Source of the DNA: Diplonema papillatum
Lineage: Eukaryota > Euglenozoa > Diplonemea > Diplonemida > Diplonemidae
DNA: 64,000 bases
Direction of reading: 5' to 3'
NCBI GenBank assembly: GCA_030068145.1
Contig: JAPJBO010001121.1
Coordinates: 1-64,000, forward strand
Below are positions 1-10,445 of the stretch, in pieces. The position numbers and the translations under genes were made by a program. The notes under the pieces are model-generated. The model was not told where the DNA came from and searched no databases. It worked only from the letters and a program-made list of their open reading frames with translations. The number at the start of each line of letters is the position of its first letter. The first letter of the stretch is position 1.

Positions 1-719
1 TCTCCAGCTTATCATCTCATCACTCGAAACAGTCGTATCATCTTATCATTGCTTGAATTTTTGGAGTCTGATACTCGAAACAGTCTAGATAGGGTCACCC
101 ACGTGTGTTTACGCCCGAAGGCTACATAAGAACCGACTTGAAAAATCGTCCACAAAGAGCTTGCCGCCGTTTGCGTTAAAGAGAGTGTCATCGAAAAGTA
201 CCCTGGTCTGAACTCTGCGAGCTATGTATCATGTTTCCCGGTTTCTCTTTCAGCACCCGTATGCTCGCAACATTCATGCCCGGTACTTCCAGTCTTTTAG
301 CGTGTTGCACCCCTTGCTCCCACTACGGCCGTCCAGATGCCGCCGGGTTGCAGGAATCTGATGAAGAGAGTTAACAACGCAATGGTTGCCAAAGTGTTGC
401 GCCGCAAGTCGGCAGTCGCAAATCGGCAGAAAGGGGGTCCAAGTAAACGAGACCTATGCAAAGTTGAAATGGGATGAGATTAGACGCTACCCCAGAATCA
501 CCTTGACTCCCCCAAACGTATCCCACACATTGAAGCTTAAAACTTGCAACTTGAAACTTGAAATTGGAAACTTGAGTTCGAATCCAAATCGCACAGTTGT
601 TACCTGCAGCGAAGATGAACGTGTGCAAATAGGTGTGGCCACTCCAGTAGCTGGCACAGCACGGCAAAGGGTTTTCTGGGTTCGAATTCCGTGTGTGATT
701 TTTCTCAGATTGGCTAACA
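1..719. other. Intergenic sequence, possible tRNA-derived repeat remnant
   Basis: No credible coding region. Two short matches to a Pol III B box occur (GAGTTCGAATCC near 574 and GGTTCGAATTCC near 679). The second is preceded by TGGCCACTCCAGTAGCTGG near 636, which resembles an A box. A degraded tRNA-derived SINE is possible, but no cloverleaf can be folded convincingly by eye. Confidence 0.3.
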
Positions 720-945
720 ATTGACCAATTTTTTTGACCAAAAGTTTTGACCGATTTTTCTTGAACAAATTTTTTGGCCAAAAATTTTTGACCAAAAACC
801 GACCTTCTAATCCACAAATAACGCCAAAAATTTTTGACCCAAAATCTTGACCAAAATATTTTGACCGATTTTTTTTGACCAAATTTTTTGGCCAATTTTT
901 TGACCAAAAAATTTTGACCAAAATTTTCGACCAAGTTTTCACCAG
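720..945. repeat. AT-rich degenerate repeat (TTTTTGACCAAAA)
   Basis: The motif TTTTTTGACCAAAA/TTTTTTGGCC recurs about ten times with small variations. Open frames on the minus strand here (Lys/Phe/Trp/Gly-rich) are low-complexity translations of the repeat and not genes. Confidence 0.7.
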
Positions 946-1019
946 GTGGCTATAAGCTAAAAAAAAAGTTTCAGGACCTCCTGGCTATAAGCTAAATAAA
1001 AAGTTTTTTGTGGCTATAA
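946..1019 (+). repeat. GGCTATAAGCTAAATAAAAAG tandem repeat, left part
   Basis: Short units of GGCTATAAGCTAAATAAAAAG occur here, again at 2500-2580, and near 3280-3330. The array is interrupted by the 1020-2499 element, so it gives the pre-insertion sequence of that element's target. Confidence 0.7.
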
Positions 1020-2499
1020 GGGTAGGCGGGGGTTTTTTTTTTGGCCCATGTCCGCGCGCGCGTAAATTTTTGGAACCCCCCGGAAAAAAAAAACCTTTGC
1101 AAAAAAAAAACTTTTGGGATCTGTGCATTGGAACCGGTCGTGAGAGCGACTGCAGGCGTAGTCACGAGCGTGTCCGGCTCGGGAAAAGTCGAAAACCTGT
1201 TCATCACACGGCGATGCAAATCGCGTAGACGTTGTTTACCTCAGTGTGTATTGACTTTGAAGCCGACTATGCCCGGTGCTGGGTTGGTGCGCTGGGCAAG
1301 CAATATCGTGATACTTTGACGTTGGTGCCAATCTAAACAGCAAGATTTGCGTAGCTTTAGCCAGCTCCTGCTGGACGCAGTCGAAGCACGCGGGATACAA
1401 GCACAGCCTCAGCCTCGAAACCGTGCGCGGTTTTACCGGCAAGGCATGTCGGGGGGTTTTTTTGCCGCTGTGGTGCGATTATCACACAGAACCAGTCCGC
1501 GGGCAGTGCACGCGTCTATGCCTTCCGACGCCTGGAGCAGCTACTAGTAGGGACGTATCTGAGACTCGACTGAGGAGGCATTAAAAGGACGCAGGGCAAG
1601 CGATGCGTTCGCGGTGCTTGCGACATAGTGCTTTGCACTTGACCGGCGGCAATGCTTGTGCCGAGGTATATTTGCGAAGAAAACGGCACTCGGACCGTGA
1701 CATCGCAATGGGGCATGTCAGAAGAGAGATACAAGATTGACGGACACCCGCACAATCGACAGTCCTCTGGTTCACTGCTTTATCGTTCGCGGCGTACCCG
1801 GCGAACCGCGATCTCGAGTTTAAACCCGAGTGTTTTTTCTCCTGTGGCATCGTCTATCCTCTGCAGCCTTCGACTATGGAACTGTTGAACTCTAGACTGC
1901 CACCGCAACCCCTCGGACACATCAAGCTCACCACATTCATCTTTGAGCTCATCGTCCAGGAATTCCCAACAACAACAAAAGTGCCAAACAGCGGACCGGC
2001 CAGTAGTATAGCCGGTACATACGGTGTGAAGCGGTAGGTAGAGCCGGTACATACGGTGTGAAGCGGTAGGTAGAGCCGGTACATACGGTGTGAAGCGGTA
2101 GGTAGAGCCGGTACATACGGTGTGAAGCGGTGGTAGAGCCGTTCATACGGTGTGAAGCGGGTGTAGCCGGTACATACGGTGTGAAGCGGTAGTAGAGCCG
2201 GTTCATACGGTGTGAAGCGGTAGGTAGAGCCGGTTCATACGGGTGTGAAGCGGTAGGTAGACCGGTACATACGGTGTGAAGCGGTAGGTAGAGGCGGTTC
2301 ATACGGTGTGAAGCGGTGTGTAGCCGGTACATACGGTATGAAGCGGTGTGTAGCCGGTACATACGGTGTGACATCCAGTAGCAGAAAGTCTTGTGGCAAA
2401 AGTTTTTTTTTTTCTGAAAAGTTTTTTTTTTTTGCGCGCGCGCGCGTAAATTTCTGTGGGCCGACGGACATGGGCCAAAAAAAAAAAAACCGCCTACCC
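1020..2499. mobile_element. Non-autonomous DNA transposon, PIF/Harbinger-like
   Basis: The ends are inverted copies of each other. The left end reads GGGTAGGCGG, a T-run, then GGCCCATGTCCG (1020-1054). The right end (2465-2499) is the reverse complement, with only the T-run length differing. The element sits inside the GGCTATAAGCTAAATAAAAAG repeat, and TAA flanks both sides (1017-1019 and 2500-2502), while uninterrupted repeat units have a single TAA. A 3-bp TAA target duplication with a GGG-starting terminal repeat is typical of PIF/Harbinger elements. No transposase is recognisable inside, so it would be a non-autonomous (MITE-like) copy. It carries a GCGCGCGCGTAAATTT motif inside each end in direct orientation, and a 32-bp minisatellite. 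Confidence 0.72.
1995..2371 (+). repeat. 32-bp minisatellite inside the DNA transposon
   Basis: About 12 units of roughly 32 bp (core GCCGGTACATACGGTGTGAA) occur with small length variants. Array lengths differ from a multiple of three, so the long minus-strand frame (HTASYRMYRL-type repeats) is an artefact. Confidence 0.9.
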
Positions 2500-2595
2500 T
2501 AAGCTAAATAAAAAGTTTCTTGTGGCTATAAGCTAAATAAAAAGATTTGAAAGTGCTATAAGCTAATTAATAGCTATTTATTCACCGAGAGAAAA

Positions 2596-2684
2596 GTCGT
2601 TTTCTTGCACGAGGTTTTCCAGATTGCCACGAGAGCCCGCAGGGCTCGAGTGGCAATCTGGAAAACCGAGTGCAAGAAAACGAC
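2596..2684. repeat. Long perfect-type hairpin (about 43-bp arms)
   Basis: The sequence from GTCGTTTTCTTGCAC to GAGAGCCC is followed after a GCA spacer by its reverse complement, with only a few mismatches. It would fold into a strong stem-loop in DNA or RNA. Confidence 0.85.
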
Positions 2685-2703
2685 GTCTCGAGGTAAGAAG
2701 ATT

Positions 2704-3263
2704 GCTTTACTGCCGCATCACCTGACTTTTCTGCGTCCGAGAGAGCTACGCACAGGGTGTGGGAGACGCCGAAGGCCAAGAAAGATGGCGTGCCACACAC
2801 CAGCTACTGGCCAAGTTCCTGTCGTGTACAACAGCACAGTCGGCTCACACAGTGTACGCTGCACGTCAGCATCCCAAGTTTCCATGGCACTGGCGGTCTC
2901 CGACTCCTGCTCCGCATCCTGCAACGAATGAGCTGGTCCTGCCATTCGAATCATTCTTCCGTTCGCTCAGTAGTGTCAGATCATGCGCGTCAACCTTGTC
3001 CCTTGCTGTTCTTTGGCACTGTGACTTCCACAGGAATGCACCTGAATTGCCCACGAAGACACCGGATTGCCCACGAATGCACCTGTATTGCCCACAAAAG
3101 CACCTGGAAACCAAAACGGCTATGCGTGCAAGAAAAGTAGTTATGCGTGCAAGAAAAGTAGTTATGCGTGCAAGAAAAGTAGTTATGCGTGCAAGAAAAG
3201 TAGCTATGCGTGTAAGAAAAGTAGCTCTCAAGGATGCAGAAAAGTCAGGTGACAGGCAGTAAA
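2704..3263. repeat. Inverted repeat pair flanking a 21-bp array
   Basis: CACCTGACTTTTCTGC near 2719 recurs in inverted orientation near 3235-3250 with similar flanks (about 45-bp arms). Between the arms, near 3119-3225, lie five direct copies of a 21-bp unit (ATGCGTGCAAGAAAAGTAGT plus one base). With the adjacent hairpin at 2596-2684 this looks like a foldback element inserted in the GGCTATAAGC repeat. No gene is seen. Confidence 0.6.
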
Positions 3264-3498
3264 AAGTTTTACTTTAGGTGGCTATAAGCTAAATAAAAAG
3301 TTAGCAGGTGGCTATTAGATAAAAAGCCCTTCATTGTTTCTACTCAGGGCCACGGGTCTCGGCAAAAACTTGCCCGCGCGGTCTCTTCTATGGTCAACAA
3401 AACAGGAACACTTCCCCAATGCTGACTGAACCGGGCGGTTGGAGAGCCCAAGAGAACTGGCTTTCAGCTTAGGGACGGGGCTTCGGGGGCCTGGGAGT
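3264..3498. other. Intergenic, no gene seen
   Basis: Contains more copies of GGCTATAAGCTAAATAAAAAG near 3280-3320, then unique-looking sequence without a credible reading frame. Confidence 0.5.
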
Positions 3499-3910
3499 GG
3501 AAAACCTTTTAAGCGGACTGGCCTTTAGTGGCTTGGAAGCGGACCCGTTAAGGAATTGCCTTGGGGAGGTGATTTCGCCTTGTTTTCGCATTCTGCAGCC
3601 ATTATTTCAGCCTAAACGAGCGCCCGACCACTTTTCCCGCATTTCCGGAGCATTTTACGGCCACCTGAGTGGTTTCGAGTTTGGGTTTCTGGCGACGCCC
3701 AGTTTGGGGTTCTGATGTTTTTTCTTAAGGAATTGCCTGGGAATTGCCTTGGGGAGGTGGTTTTGCCTTGTTTTCGCATTCTGCAGCCATTATTTCAGCC
3801 CAAACGAGCGTCCGACCACTTTTCCCGCATTTCCGGTGCATTTTATGGCCACCTGAGTGGTAGGTTTCGAGTTTTGGGTTTCTGGCGACGCCCAGTTTGG
3901 GTTTCTGATG
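3499..3910 (+). repeat. Tandem pair of a dispersed ~185-bp repeat
   Basis: Two adjacent copies (about 3540-3715 and 3726-3910) share AAGGAATTGCCTTGGGGAGG, TGTTTTCGCATTCTGCAGCC and CATTTTACGGCCACCTGAG with few differences. A third copy lies inverted near 14650-14763. A (GT)n tract follows at 3908-3930. Confidence 0.8.
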
Positions 3911-6248
3911 TGTGTGTGTGTGTGTGTGTTTTCCCTTGAGGAATTGCCTTGTTGGGAAAAGGCCCGCAGGGGCTTCGAATTGGACTGAACCGGCCCACCC
4001 TCCTGCTGGAAGACTGCTGATAGACTGTGATCGATTCTGCTTTTCTGAGGTTAGAATACAGAATATCTGTAGCGATGGCCTGCATTCGTCACCAGGTGAC
4101 TACCTCTCGAGGTCTTCGATCGTACCGTGTCGTGCTGGCGTGTTCTTGCCTGTGATCGCCTATGATCGTTTGGGTTAGAATGCAAAGAATCTAGCGATAC
4201 TGTGCATCGCCGGCGTGACGCGTGATGTGTCATGCTTTCGCCTCTTCAGCTCGTCTTGATCGTCACGCCCAGGCGCGCGATTGGTGCTTCGCTTCTCGTT
4301 CCTACGATAGGCTGTGATAGACAACAGCAGGCAGTTCGATTTATAGGGGTGGACGGCTTAGTGGAATGTCCTTCAGGGCACACCGAGTCGGTTCTTCTTT
4401 GGAAGTCGAAGTCGGAAGTGGGTGGTGTCAAAGATCTGGTCTCAATCGTGGAAAGTGTGTACTTGGCAGCGGCTCACATCGCAGTGTTTGTATAAGGTCC
4501 GCTTTAGGGACCAGAACACAGCAGATAGGAGCCGATGCTGGGAGCACACCCATTTTCGAGCCGTTGCGGCTCGGGTTGCTGGTGCGTGGACTGAAAGACG
4601 AAACACAAAAGTAACTACAACGTGACACTTGGGGCATGTCCTTTCAAACGCATTTACTATTTTATTTTTACATAAGCGCCAACTTGGAAGAACCGAAGGG
4701 TTCCCATATTCTGCCACTACAATATGCGTTGAACGGTGAGTGACAGTTGTATGCACCTGGTTCACGGCTGAATGTGTGTACACATGCATCGTTGCACAAA
4801 CATAAGTACGAGAATAAGGCAGTAACGGCAAGGCTGTAGTCGAAGGTCACAGTGCAGACCTGAGCCGCCGTTCACCCGAACCGACCGACCGACGAAAGAA
4901 GGTCGAGAGGTATCCGGAATAACGTGTACGCATAAGTGTAGACTTGCACACAGACTACCATGCCTAGAATCTAGGACGGCGTGAGGTCATGCAGGTCTAC
5001 CCCTACACGACAAGCCGCTCGTGCACACGACAGGGAAAAAGGTCCTGAGTGAAAGAAAAAAAAAAAAGAAACACGCGGTGGTGTAAGCGAAGAACAAAAC
5101 ACGTGATTTGTCGGAAGAAGTGAGAAGCTCGTCGCCACGAACCGTGGCATTTTCACTTGTGTCCTGCAACTCGCCCAACGTAGAAATGATCAGCCACCGC
5201 GAAACAACACGAAGCGAAGTGAAGTTTTTGGAAGGGCATCTGTTTCGTAAGAACTACTCGAGAAGTCGGCCACTTGCAAACTGTAGCACAGGCCAGTGGG
5301 ATTCGTGTCGGGCGTCAGTGTTCATCGCGCAATACATCGAGTTTAGAATTTTGAATTGTTTATCCCCCTCAAGTCAACTCCGTCGAAACAAGCGCCAGGT
5401 GGCCTTCCGAGTATTGTGCCCAGGGCAGTAAGTGGGCTGCAAACGCGTTTGCACACGTCTGTTTTGAGTTGCAAACTGCAAACGTTTGCAGCGGAAACGA
5501 TGCAAAAGCGTTTGCAAACGGCGGACTAGGATGTCCTGTGCGCTAGCTGGGTACCGTCTGTTGTACTGAAGGGAAGGAGGGCGTTTGTGGAACAACGGCT
5601 GCACCACGGGCCATCAGGTCCGTCCCTTTCCCAAGGGATAGAGTTGCCTGGCGGGTGCCGTATTTCACGGTACAACACGGTCTTTCAAAGGCGGCGTCTG
5701 AGGGACGAAGCTCATTCCTAGTAGTACTGTTTTGTACTGAAGGGAACGTTTGTGGACCAACGGCTGCACACGAGAAGATTCTGAGCCAATTCACCCCCTA
5801 CCCAATCGAATGTTGTCGAGCCTTGTAGCTTGGGTTAGAATGCAAGGAATCTGTGGCGATGATCTGCATTGAGCCTTGTAGAACGTATTCGTTTGGGGTT
5901 AGGTTGCGAAGAACTGTCTGCATCACCGGCGTCGCGGAACGTAATCGAGTTTTCGTAGAGTGTAATCGCCGCGTAGTCGACTTAAGTCGCTTCATGGGAT
6001 GTAGGTGAATTGGCTCAAGATCCTTTTCCTTTTCATGCGAAACAAGATTTTTTCTTGTTTGATCTGATCACTCCTTTCGTATGAGTGCAAGACCTACGTC
6101 CGAAGACGTTCCCGTTGTGTTCTATTCTAATCCTCAAGCACTGGCGAACAGCTGGCGGAACCTTGCACGCGGGGGACCTCGTTTGCCTCGGTTCCCGGTG
6201 CAGCTTCCGCTTCCGCGGGGTCACGTGCCACACCTTGGGCTTGTTTCG
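3911..6248. repeat. Mosaic of dispersed repeat family B, no gene
   Basis: GGGTTAGAATGCAA(A/G)GAATCT motifs near 4050, 4172 and 5830 belong to a family whose inverted copy lies near 58275-58345. The stretch GTACTGAAGGGAA...AACGGCTGCAC occurs twice (5572-5605 and 5735-5772) and again inverted near 58380-58430. Open frames here are short, overlap on both strands and show no recognisable domain. Confidence 0.55.
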
Positions 6249-6600
6249 ATGTGTTCTCGGGAAAGGTCAGCGCGGTAGTGATGGCCACGAGAACACATAC
6301 ACAGGTGGGTGGGGAGAGGCCCTGGGACCGGTAAGGCGTGACTACCCCCGTCCCCGTCCCCTCCCAGGGAGCCACCCCGAATCCAGCCTGGCGCACCTGA
6401 CGGTGGAGGCCGACACCCTTTGACTTGTTGTTGATGCATTCTCGGGAAAGGTCAGCGCGGTAGCGATGACCACGAGAATCGCACATACAGGTAGCTGGGG
6501 AGAGGGCCTGGGACTGCTAAGACGTGACTACCCCGTCGCTGTCCCTCCCAGGGAGCTGCCCCGATTGTAGCCTGGCCCACCTGATACCACACCAATTGGC
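6249..6600 (+). repeat. Tandem duplication, ~180-bp units
   Basis: The units begin TTCTCGGGAAAGGTCAGCGC at about 6254 and 6440 and end in CTCCCAGGGAGC...GCCTGGC. A partial third member lies near 51837-51910, and CAGCGCGGTAGCGGTG occurs near 48357. Confidence 0.8.
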
Positions 6601-7180
6601 TTGCAGCTTCACTGGGTTGATTACAACGGGAGGAGGAACAGTCTCGTAGTTCAAGCATCTAGGAAGGGTGGCGTGATAAGTAACGTTCCCAGGGAGAAGA
6701 AGGTCAGGACAAGATCGGGCAAACTTTTTTTTATGTTGCACGTGCATTGTGTGCCGAAAGATCTTCATGTGCCAGACCAGCACTGCAATGTGGAAGGCGT
6801 TTGCAATCTGCCAAATCTCGTAATGCTAATCCAACACAACAAGCGTTCCCCCCGGGGAGCCTTCCCAGCAGCCGAACAATTCCAAGAGAGACTGAAGGCT
6901 GCTCTTACTTGCTCCTTTTGTTTCTCTGTATCTGCGGTAAACACCGTTGCTTCTTCCACTATTTAGTTCGTTCACGTGCTGCTTCCTTACATGTGTTGTT
7001 CTTCTGATCCCCTCACTTGCAAGAACGCCATAAACCGGGTAAAAACAGGGCAGCTGTAAACTGTGGACAGAAGAGCAGTCGTTGCGGAGAAGACGTATCT
7101 CCAGCAACCATCCTCTATGAAAGAATGCAGAGAGTTGAGGGTCGAGAAACAGTCTAAATTACTTCCGGACGAGCTACCAC
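6601..7180. other. Intergenic upstream of the Penelope-like element
   Basis: No gene recognised. A short palindrome CTACCACTAAGTGGTAG lies at about 7171-7187, close to the presumed 5' end of the retroelement. Confidence 0.4.
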
Positions 7181-7241
7181 TAAGTGGTAGTTAGTACAAG
7201 AAAGTTCGCGGGTGTCAAGTTCGCGGGTGAGAGGCTGAAGA

Positions 7242-7964
7242 ATGGTCGAAAGGGGTCGCCGTTTGCTTTATTTGAAAGATCTGACACAAAATTTTTGTTC
7301 ACCGCACCACCCTACCACCTCCAACACTCTGTCTTACACGAATCAAACTTTCACCCCCCACGACGATAGCTATATACCGCAGCCGCACCGCGTCGTAACC
7401 TTCGGCCAGTCATATGTCCAACCACCATGCTCTCTTAGTACCGTCGATGTGAGCCGCAACGACACCGGATACACGCCTCAACCCCTTAGATATCCCTATT
7501 CTACGACCTCCAACAGAACGCCTCAACGCACGACCCACACTGACAGTTTCGGCAGCCCGCATTCCAACACCACTGCTGCCCACTCCTCCTACGTCTGTCA
7601 TAGTACGAACCAAACACTCCAGAAGCAAGCTTTTAGCAACGAAACCACCGCGATACCTTTCGCGCGCTCTCACGTTCTCGAAGACTTCAGCAACGCACTT
7701 CCCTTGGCTGCGTCCACACCGACCGCGATAAACGGAATAGACAGACACACTCACACGTCCATTCTTCCACCGAGCCTCACTACTCTCGCAAGTATACGGA
7801 CAAATACTTTCACACCTTCAAACCTCCCGCAGGCGTCAGCTCTTCACGCACTTCCAGCAAACGGAACTTCGAACAATCTCGAACTACCGTTACCTACAAC
7901 ACAACCACAGCCACCTATACACTTCGCACCTCTTCGCAGTAATCCAAGCAAACCTCACTTTTAA
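7242..7964 (+). CDS. Pro/Thr/Ser-rich leader ORF of the retroelement
   Basis: A 240-residue open frame rich in Thr, Ser, Pro, Asn and His with no recognisable domain, probably disordered. It lies one frame away from the nuclease frame, which is open from 7741, so the two overlap by about 220 bases. Either this is a separate first ORF, or a frameshift near 7741-7964 split one long polyprotein. Base use (C/A-rich third positions) matches the downstream retroelement frames, which argues for real coding ancestry. The start is uncertain because ATG 7242 lies inside the segment that also occurs inverted at 15100-15180, the candidate terminal repeat. Confidence 0.4.
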   Translation: MVERGRRLLYLKDLTQNFCSPHHPTTSNTLSYTNQTFTPHDDSYIPQPHRVVTFGQSYVQPPCSLSTVDVSRNDTGYTPQPLRYPYSTTSNRTPQRTTHTDSFGSPHSNTTAAHSSYVCHSTNQTLQKQAFSNETTAIPFARSHVLEDFSNALPLAASTPTAINGIDRHTHTSILPPSLTTLASIRTNTFTPSNLPQASALHALPANGTSNNLELPLPTTQPQPPIHFAPLRSNPSKPHF

Positions 7965-9204
7965 ACCCCTGCGATCTGCACAGAACCTGCAGCACTCACA
8001 ATCCACCGACGCCACACAAGAAAATCACCGTCCGCCTATACACCTCACCGACGAGCATCTGAAGTATAAACTGAAACAAAATGCTATCGACACGCAAGAA
8101 GCCAACCGCCCGGAATTCAAGAAGAATCCGTTTCTTACTTGCTTTCGTACCAAAGCAAAGTATAACTACGGAAAGCAATTCTGGGCAACCTACGAGGCAA
8201 AGCGGCGTGACGCGCAAACTGTTTTCCACATAAAGCAGCACAAACAACTGCACGTAGGATGGAAACAGCAACAGGCCGATAAGCCGGCATACACCGAGCA
8301 AGGGGTGATATACGCCCTCATCGACGAGCGTGGCAACGTCAAATACGTTGGACAGACGAAAGGTACAGCGCTAGACCGGCTAAAGTCTCACTGGTACCAA
8401 CGGCGTAGCAACACACCCATCGCCAAAGCCCTCCTCAAATGTGACTTCCCACTCTACGCAGTTCCTTTGGCGAAGGTACCGATCGACGATCACGCCACCA
8501 GTGATGAATTCCGCCGACAAGCGCTACCCAGAGAGAATTGGTGGATCTCTCACTTCAATCCTACGTTCAATGTCCAACGACACGCCAAGACAACAGCAAC
8601 TTTGACGCGCCCGCGGAACAGTAGAAAACGTACGAACCAACCGCACTCACGTAGTAAGAAGACTCCGAAGACGACCACCTGGGCATGGATAGAGAACGGG
8701 AAGTTGCAAATCAACCTTACCAACGAAGCACGAGCCTTCTCTATACGAAGCCAACTTCACCACCTCCTCAACCTCAACGACGAAGACCTTCAACAGTACA
8801 ATTTTGACCTAATGGGACTTCAACGGATACGTCGCCTTTTAAACTGGCTCGTAGCACACGCACCCCGCACCGGGCTTCCACAAAATGTCCTAAAACTCGA
8901 AGAGCGTCTCAAAAACCGACTCGGAGAGATGACCTTACATAAGGTAGTCAAAGATGGTGGGGCCCCGGCAAGATTCATCGTCACACACGGCAGTGAACAC
9001 ATCGCCCAACTACATCTACACGACATCCTCCAGCTGCCAGCAGTCAAGCGTGCCTGCCCGAAAGATGAGATCCTACAGCGTACCAAGATTACCTACCGGC
9101 TTAATCCCCCGCTCTACCTACGACTACAAAACGTCACGCAGATCAGCAAGGAACTCCCTGACTTGCACCCCAACAAACCAGAGCAATGCCCGTGTCAAAA
9201 ATAA
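7741..9204 (+). CDS. GIY-YIG endonuclease region of the Penelope-like element
   Basis: The frame is open from 7741, has no ATG before the nuclease core, and ends at TAA 9202-9204. The core near 8302-8362 reads GVIYALIDERGNVKYVGQT, matching the GIY and YIG beta strands, followed by KGTALDRLKSHW. Near 8543 WISHFNPTFNV supplies the Asn/Glu-containing C-terminal part of the fold. In Penelope-like elements this nuclease makes the nick that primes target-primed reverse transcription. The upstream 110 residues (LKYKLKQNAIDTQE..., basic) are unassigned. After the TAA the same frame stays open straight into the RT, so the stop is probably a point mutation in a single ORF, or less likely a readthrough site. 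Confidence 0.8.
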   Translation, partial: TDTLTRPFFHRASLLSQVYGQILSHLQTSRRRQLFTHFQQTELRTISNYRYLQHNHSHLYTSHLFAVIQANLTFKPLRSAQNLQHSQSTDATQENHRPPIHLTDEHLKYKLKQNAIDTQEANRPEFKKNPFLTCFRTKAKYNYGKQFWATYEAKRRDAQTVFHIKQHKQLHVGWKQQQADKPAYTEQGVIYALIDERGNVKYVGQTKGTALDRLKSHWYQRRSNTPIAKALLKCDFPLYAVPLAKVPIDDHATSDEFRRQALPRENWWISHFNPTFNVQRHAKTTATLTRPRNSRKRTNQPHSRSKKTPKTTTWAWIENGKLQINLTNEARAFSIRSQLHHLLNLNDEDLQQYNFDLMGLQRIRRLLNWLVAHAPRTGLPQNVLKLEERLKNRLGEMTLHKVVKDGGAPARFIVTHGSEHIAQLHLHDILQLPAVKRACPKDEILQRTKITYRLNPPLYLRLQNVTQISKELPDLHPNKPEQCPCQK

Positions 9205-10142
9205 AATACAGGAAAAAGCATCCATGGGCACGCCATCGGCTTCCTCACGGATATCACGAGGGAAAAAGGACTGACGGAAATCGCGAAAAGAGGCAGGAAA
9301 TATCGATGCTACCAAAGTCACCATGCACTCGAGAAAAGCCTTCACGAAGCGATCGAAGAATATGTCCACAACAACTACCCTGAAGACAGCGACACACAAG
9401 CCTTCGAAAACGAGTTAAAAGACGAAGTCTCACGCAGAATGGCAGTACTACCACCTTCAGACGACGAGAAACTCGACGCGAAAGCTACAGCAGAGCTCAC
9501 AGCCATCAAGGAACAGCTGGTGATCCTCCCCATCGACAAAACAACTCACGACTTCGGATACTGCTGCAAAACGCAATACGTCCATGCACTACGGCAGCAG
9601 CTCGAAGCAAGCGAAACGTACGAACAGCAAGACCTTACGAAGAGCCAAGTCGAGAGCGAACACCGCCGATTGATGGCAGACATAGACCTCCCGTTTCACA
9701 AAGAGCTACCCCATCTATACGGGACGATAAAGCTACACAAAGCAGAACCGTCTTTACGATGGATAGCCGGCGTAGCCGCCGATAAAAAAGTCAAGCAAAC
9801 CAGAAGAGAGTCCCCTAAAGCGACCCTTACGAATGCCCATCTCGAGCTCTGGGGAATCCTCAAGGGTGTCATGCGAGCCCTAAAAAAGAAAGACGGCATC
9901 AACTTTCGCCGGACGGGAATAAAGCGGGTTTGGTTCACAGAAGGACCAGATGATGTTACGTTGCACATAAAGCAGAACCTCACCCGCCTACGTTACAAAA
10001 TACCCACCACACACGACTTCGTAGACATGTACACGAAAATCTCGCAAGAGAAAATCAGAGAAGAAGTCTGCGCAGCGATCGAGGAAGCATTTGAGTTCGA
10101 AGAAGCAGAAGGGAATCCTAATCTCACACGAGGAGCTAAACA
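9205..10142 (+). pseudogene. Reverse transcriptase, N-terminal part (fingers and motif A)
   Basis: The frame continues from the nuclease with one stop between them; the first ATG is at 9439. LVILPIDKT near 9520 and PHLYGTIKLHK near 9707 are the fingers motifs of Penelope-type RTs, with WIAG in place of the usual R-P-I stretch. DFVDMYTKI near 10017 is motif A with the first catalytic Asp. Around 10110-10143 the homologous frame shifts by one base. This frame then runs on only to a meaningless stop at 10227, while the continuation is in the next frame. The copy is therefore unlikely to make an active RT. Confidence 0.75.
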
Positions 10143-10445
10143 AAAAGGCAAAAGACGTTCGCCTTCACCCGCCAAACAAGTGACAAGACAAGAGGTTACA
10201 CGAAAGAGCAGATCAAAGAACTGCTAACTATGATCATCAACAACAGTTTCATAGCTCAGGGTGACAACGTCTACAGGCAGGTTGACGGCATTCCCATGGG
10301 AGGTAACGCGAGCTCTGACATCGCGAATCTGTTCTGTTACCGGATTGAAAAAGCCTACATTGACAGGCTCGTAGAAGAAGGCAAGATCGAAGAGGCGAAA
10401 GCACACGCGCATACGCTCCGCTTCATCGATGACTTCCTCAACTGA
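10143..10445 (+). pseudogene. Reverse transcriptase, palm motifs B and C
   Basis: In the shifted frame the sequence reads KEQIKELLTMIINNSF, then IPMGGNASSDIANLF (motif B) near 10285 and LRFIDDFLN (motif C, two catalytic Asp) ending at TGA 10443-10445. Beyond the TGA the same frame is open into DDVVFLGVRI near 10509, the usual RT strand after motif C, so the stop interrupts a once continuous RT. Confidence 0.78.

Noticed and set aside
1995-2371. CRISPR-like array of 32-bp repeats
   Set aside because: Units are directly contiguous with no spacers; it is a minisatellite in a eukaryotic transposon.
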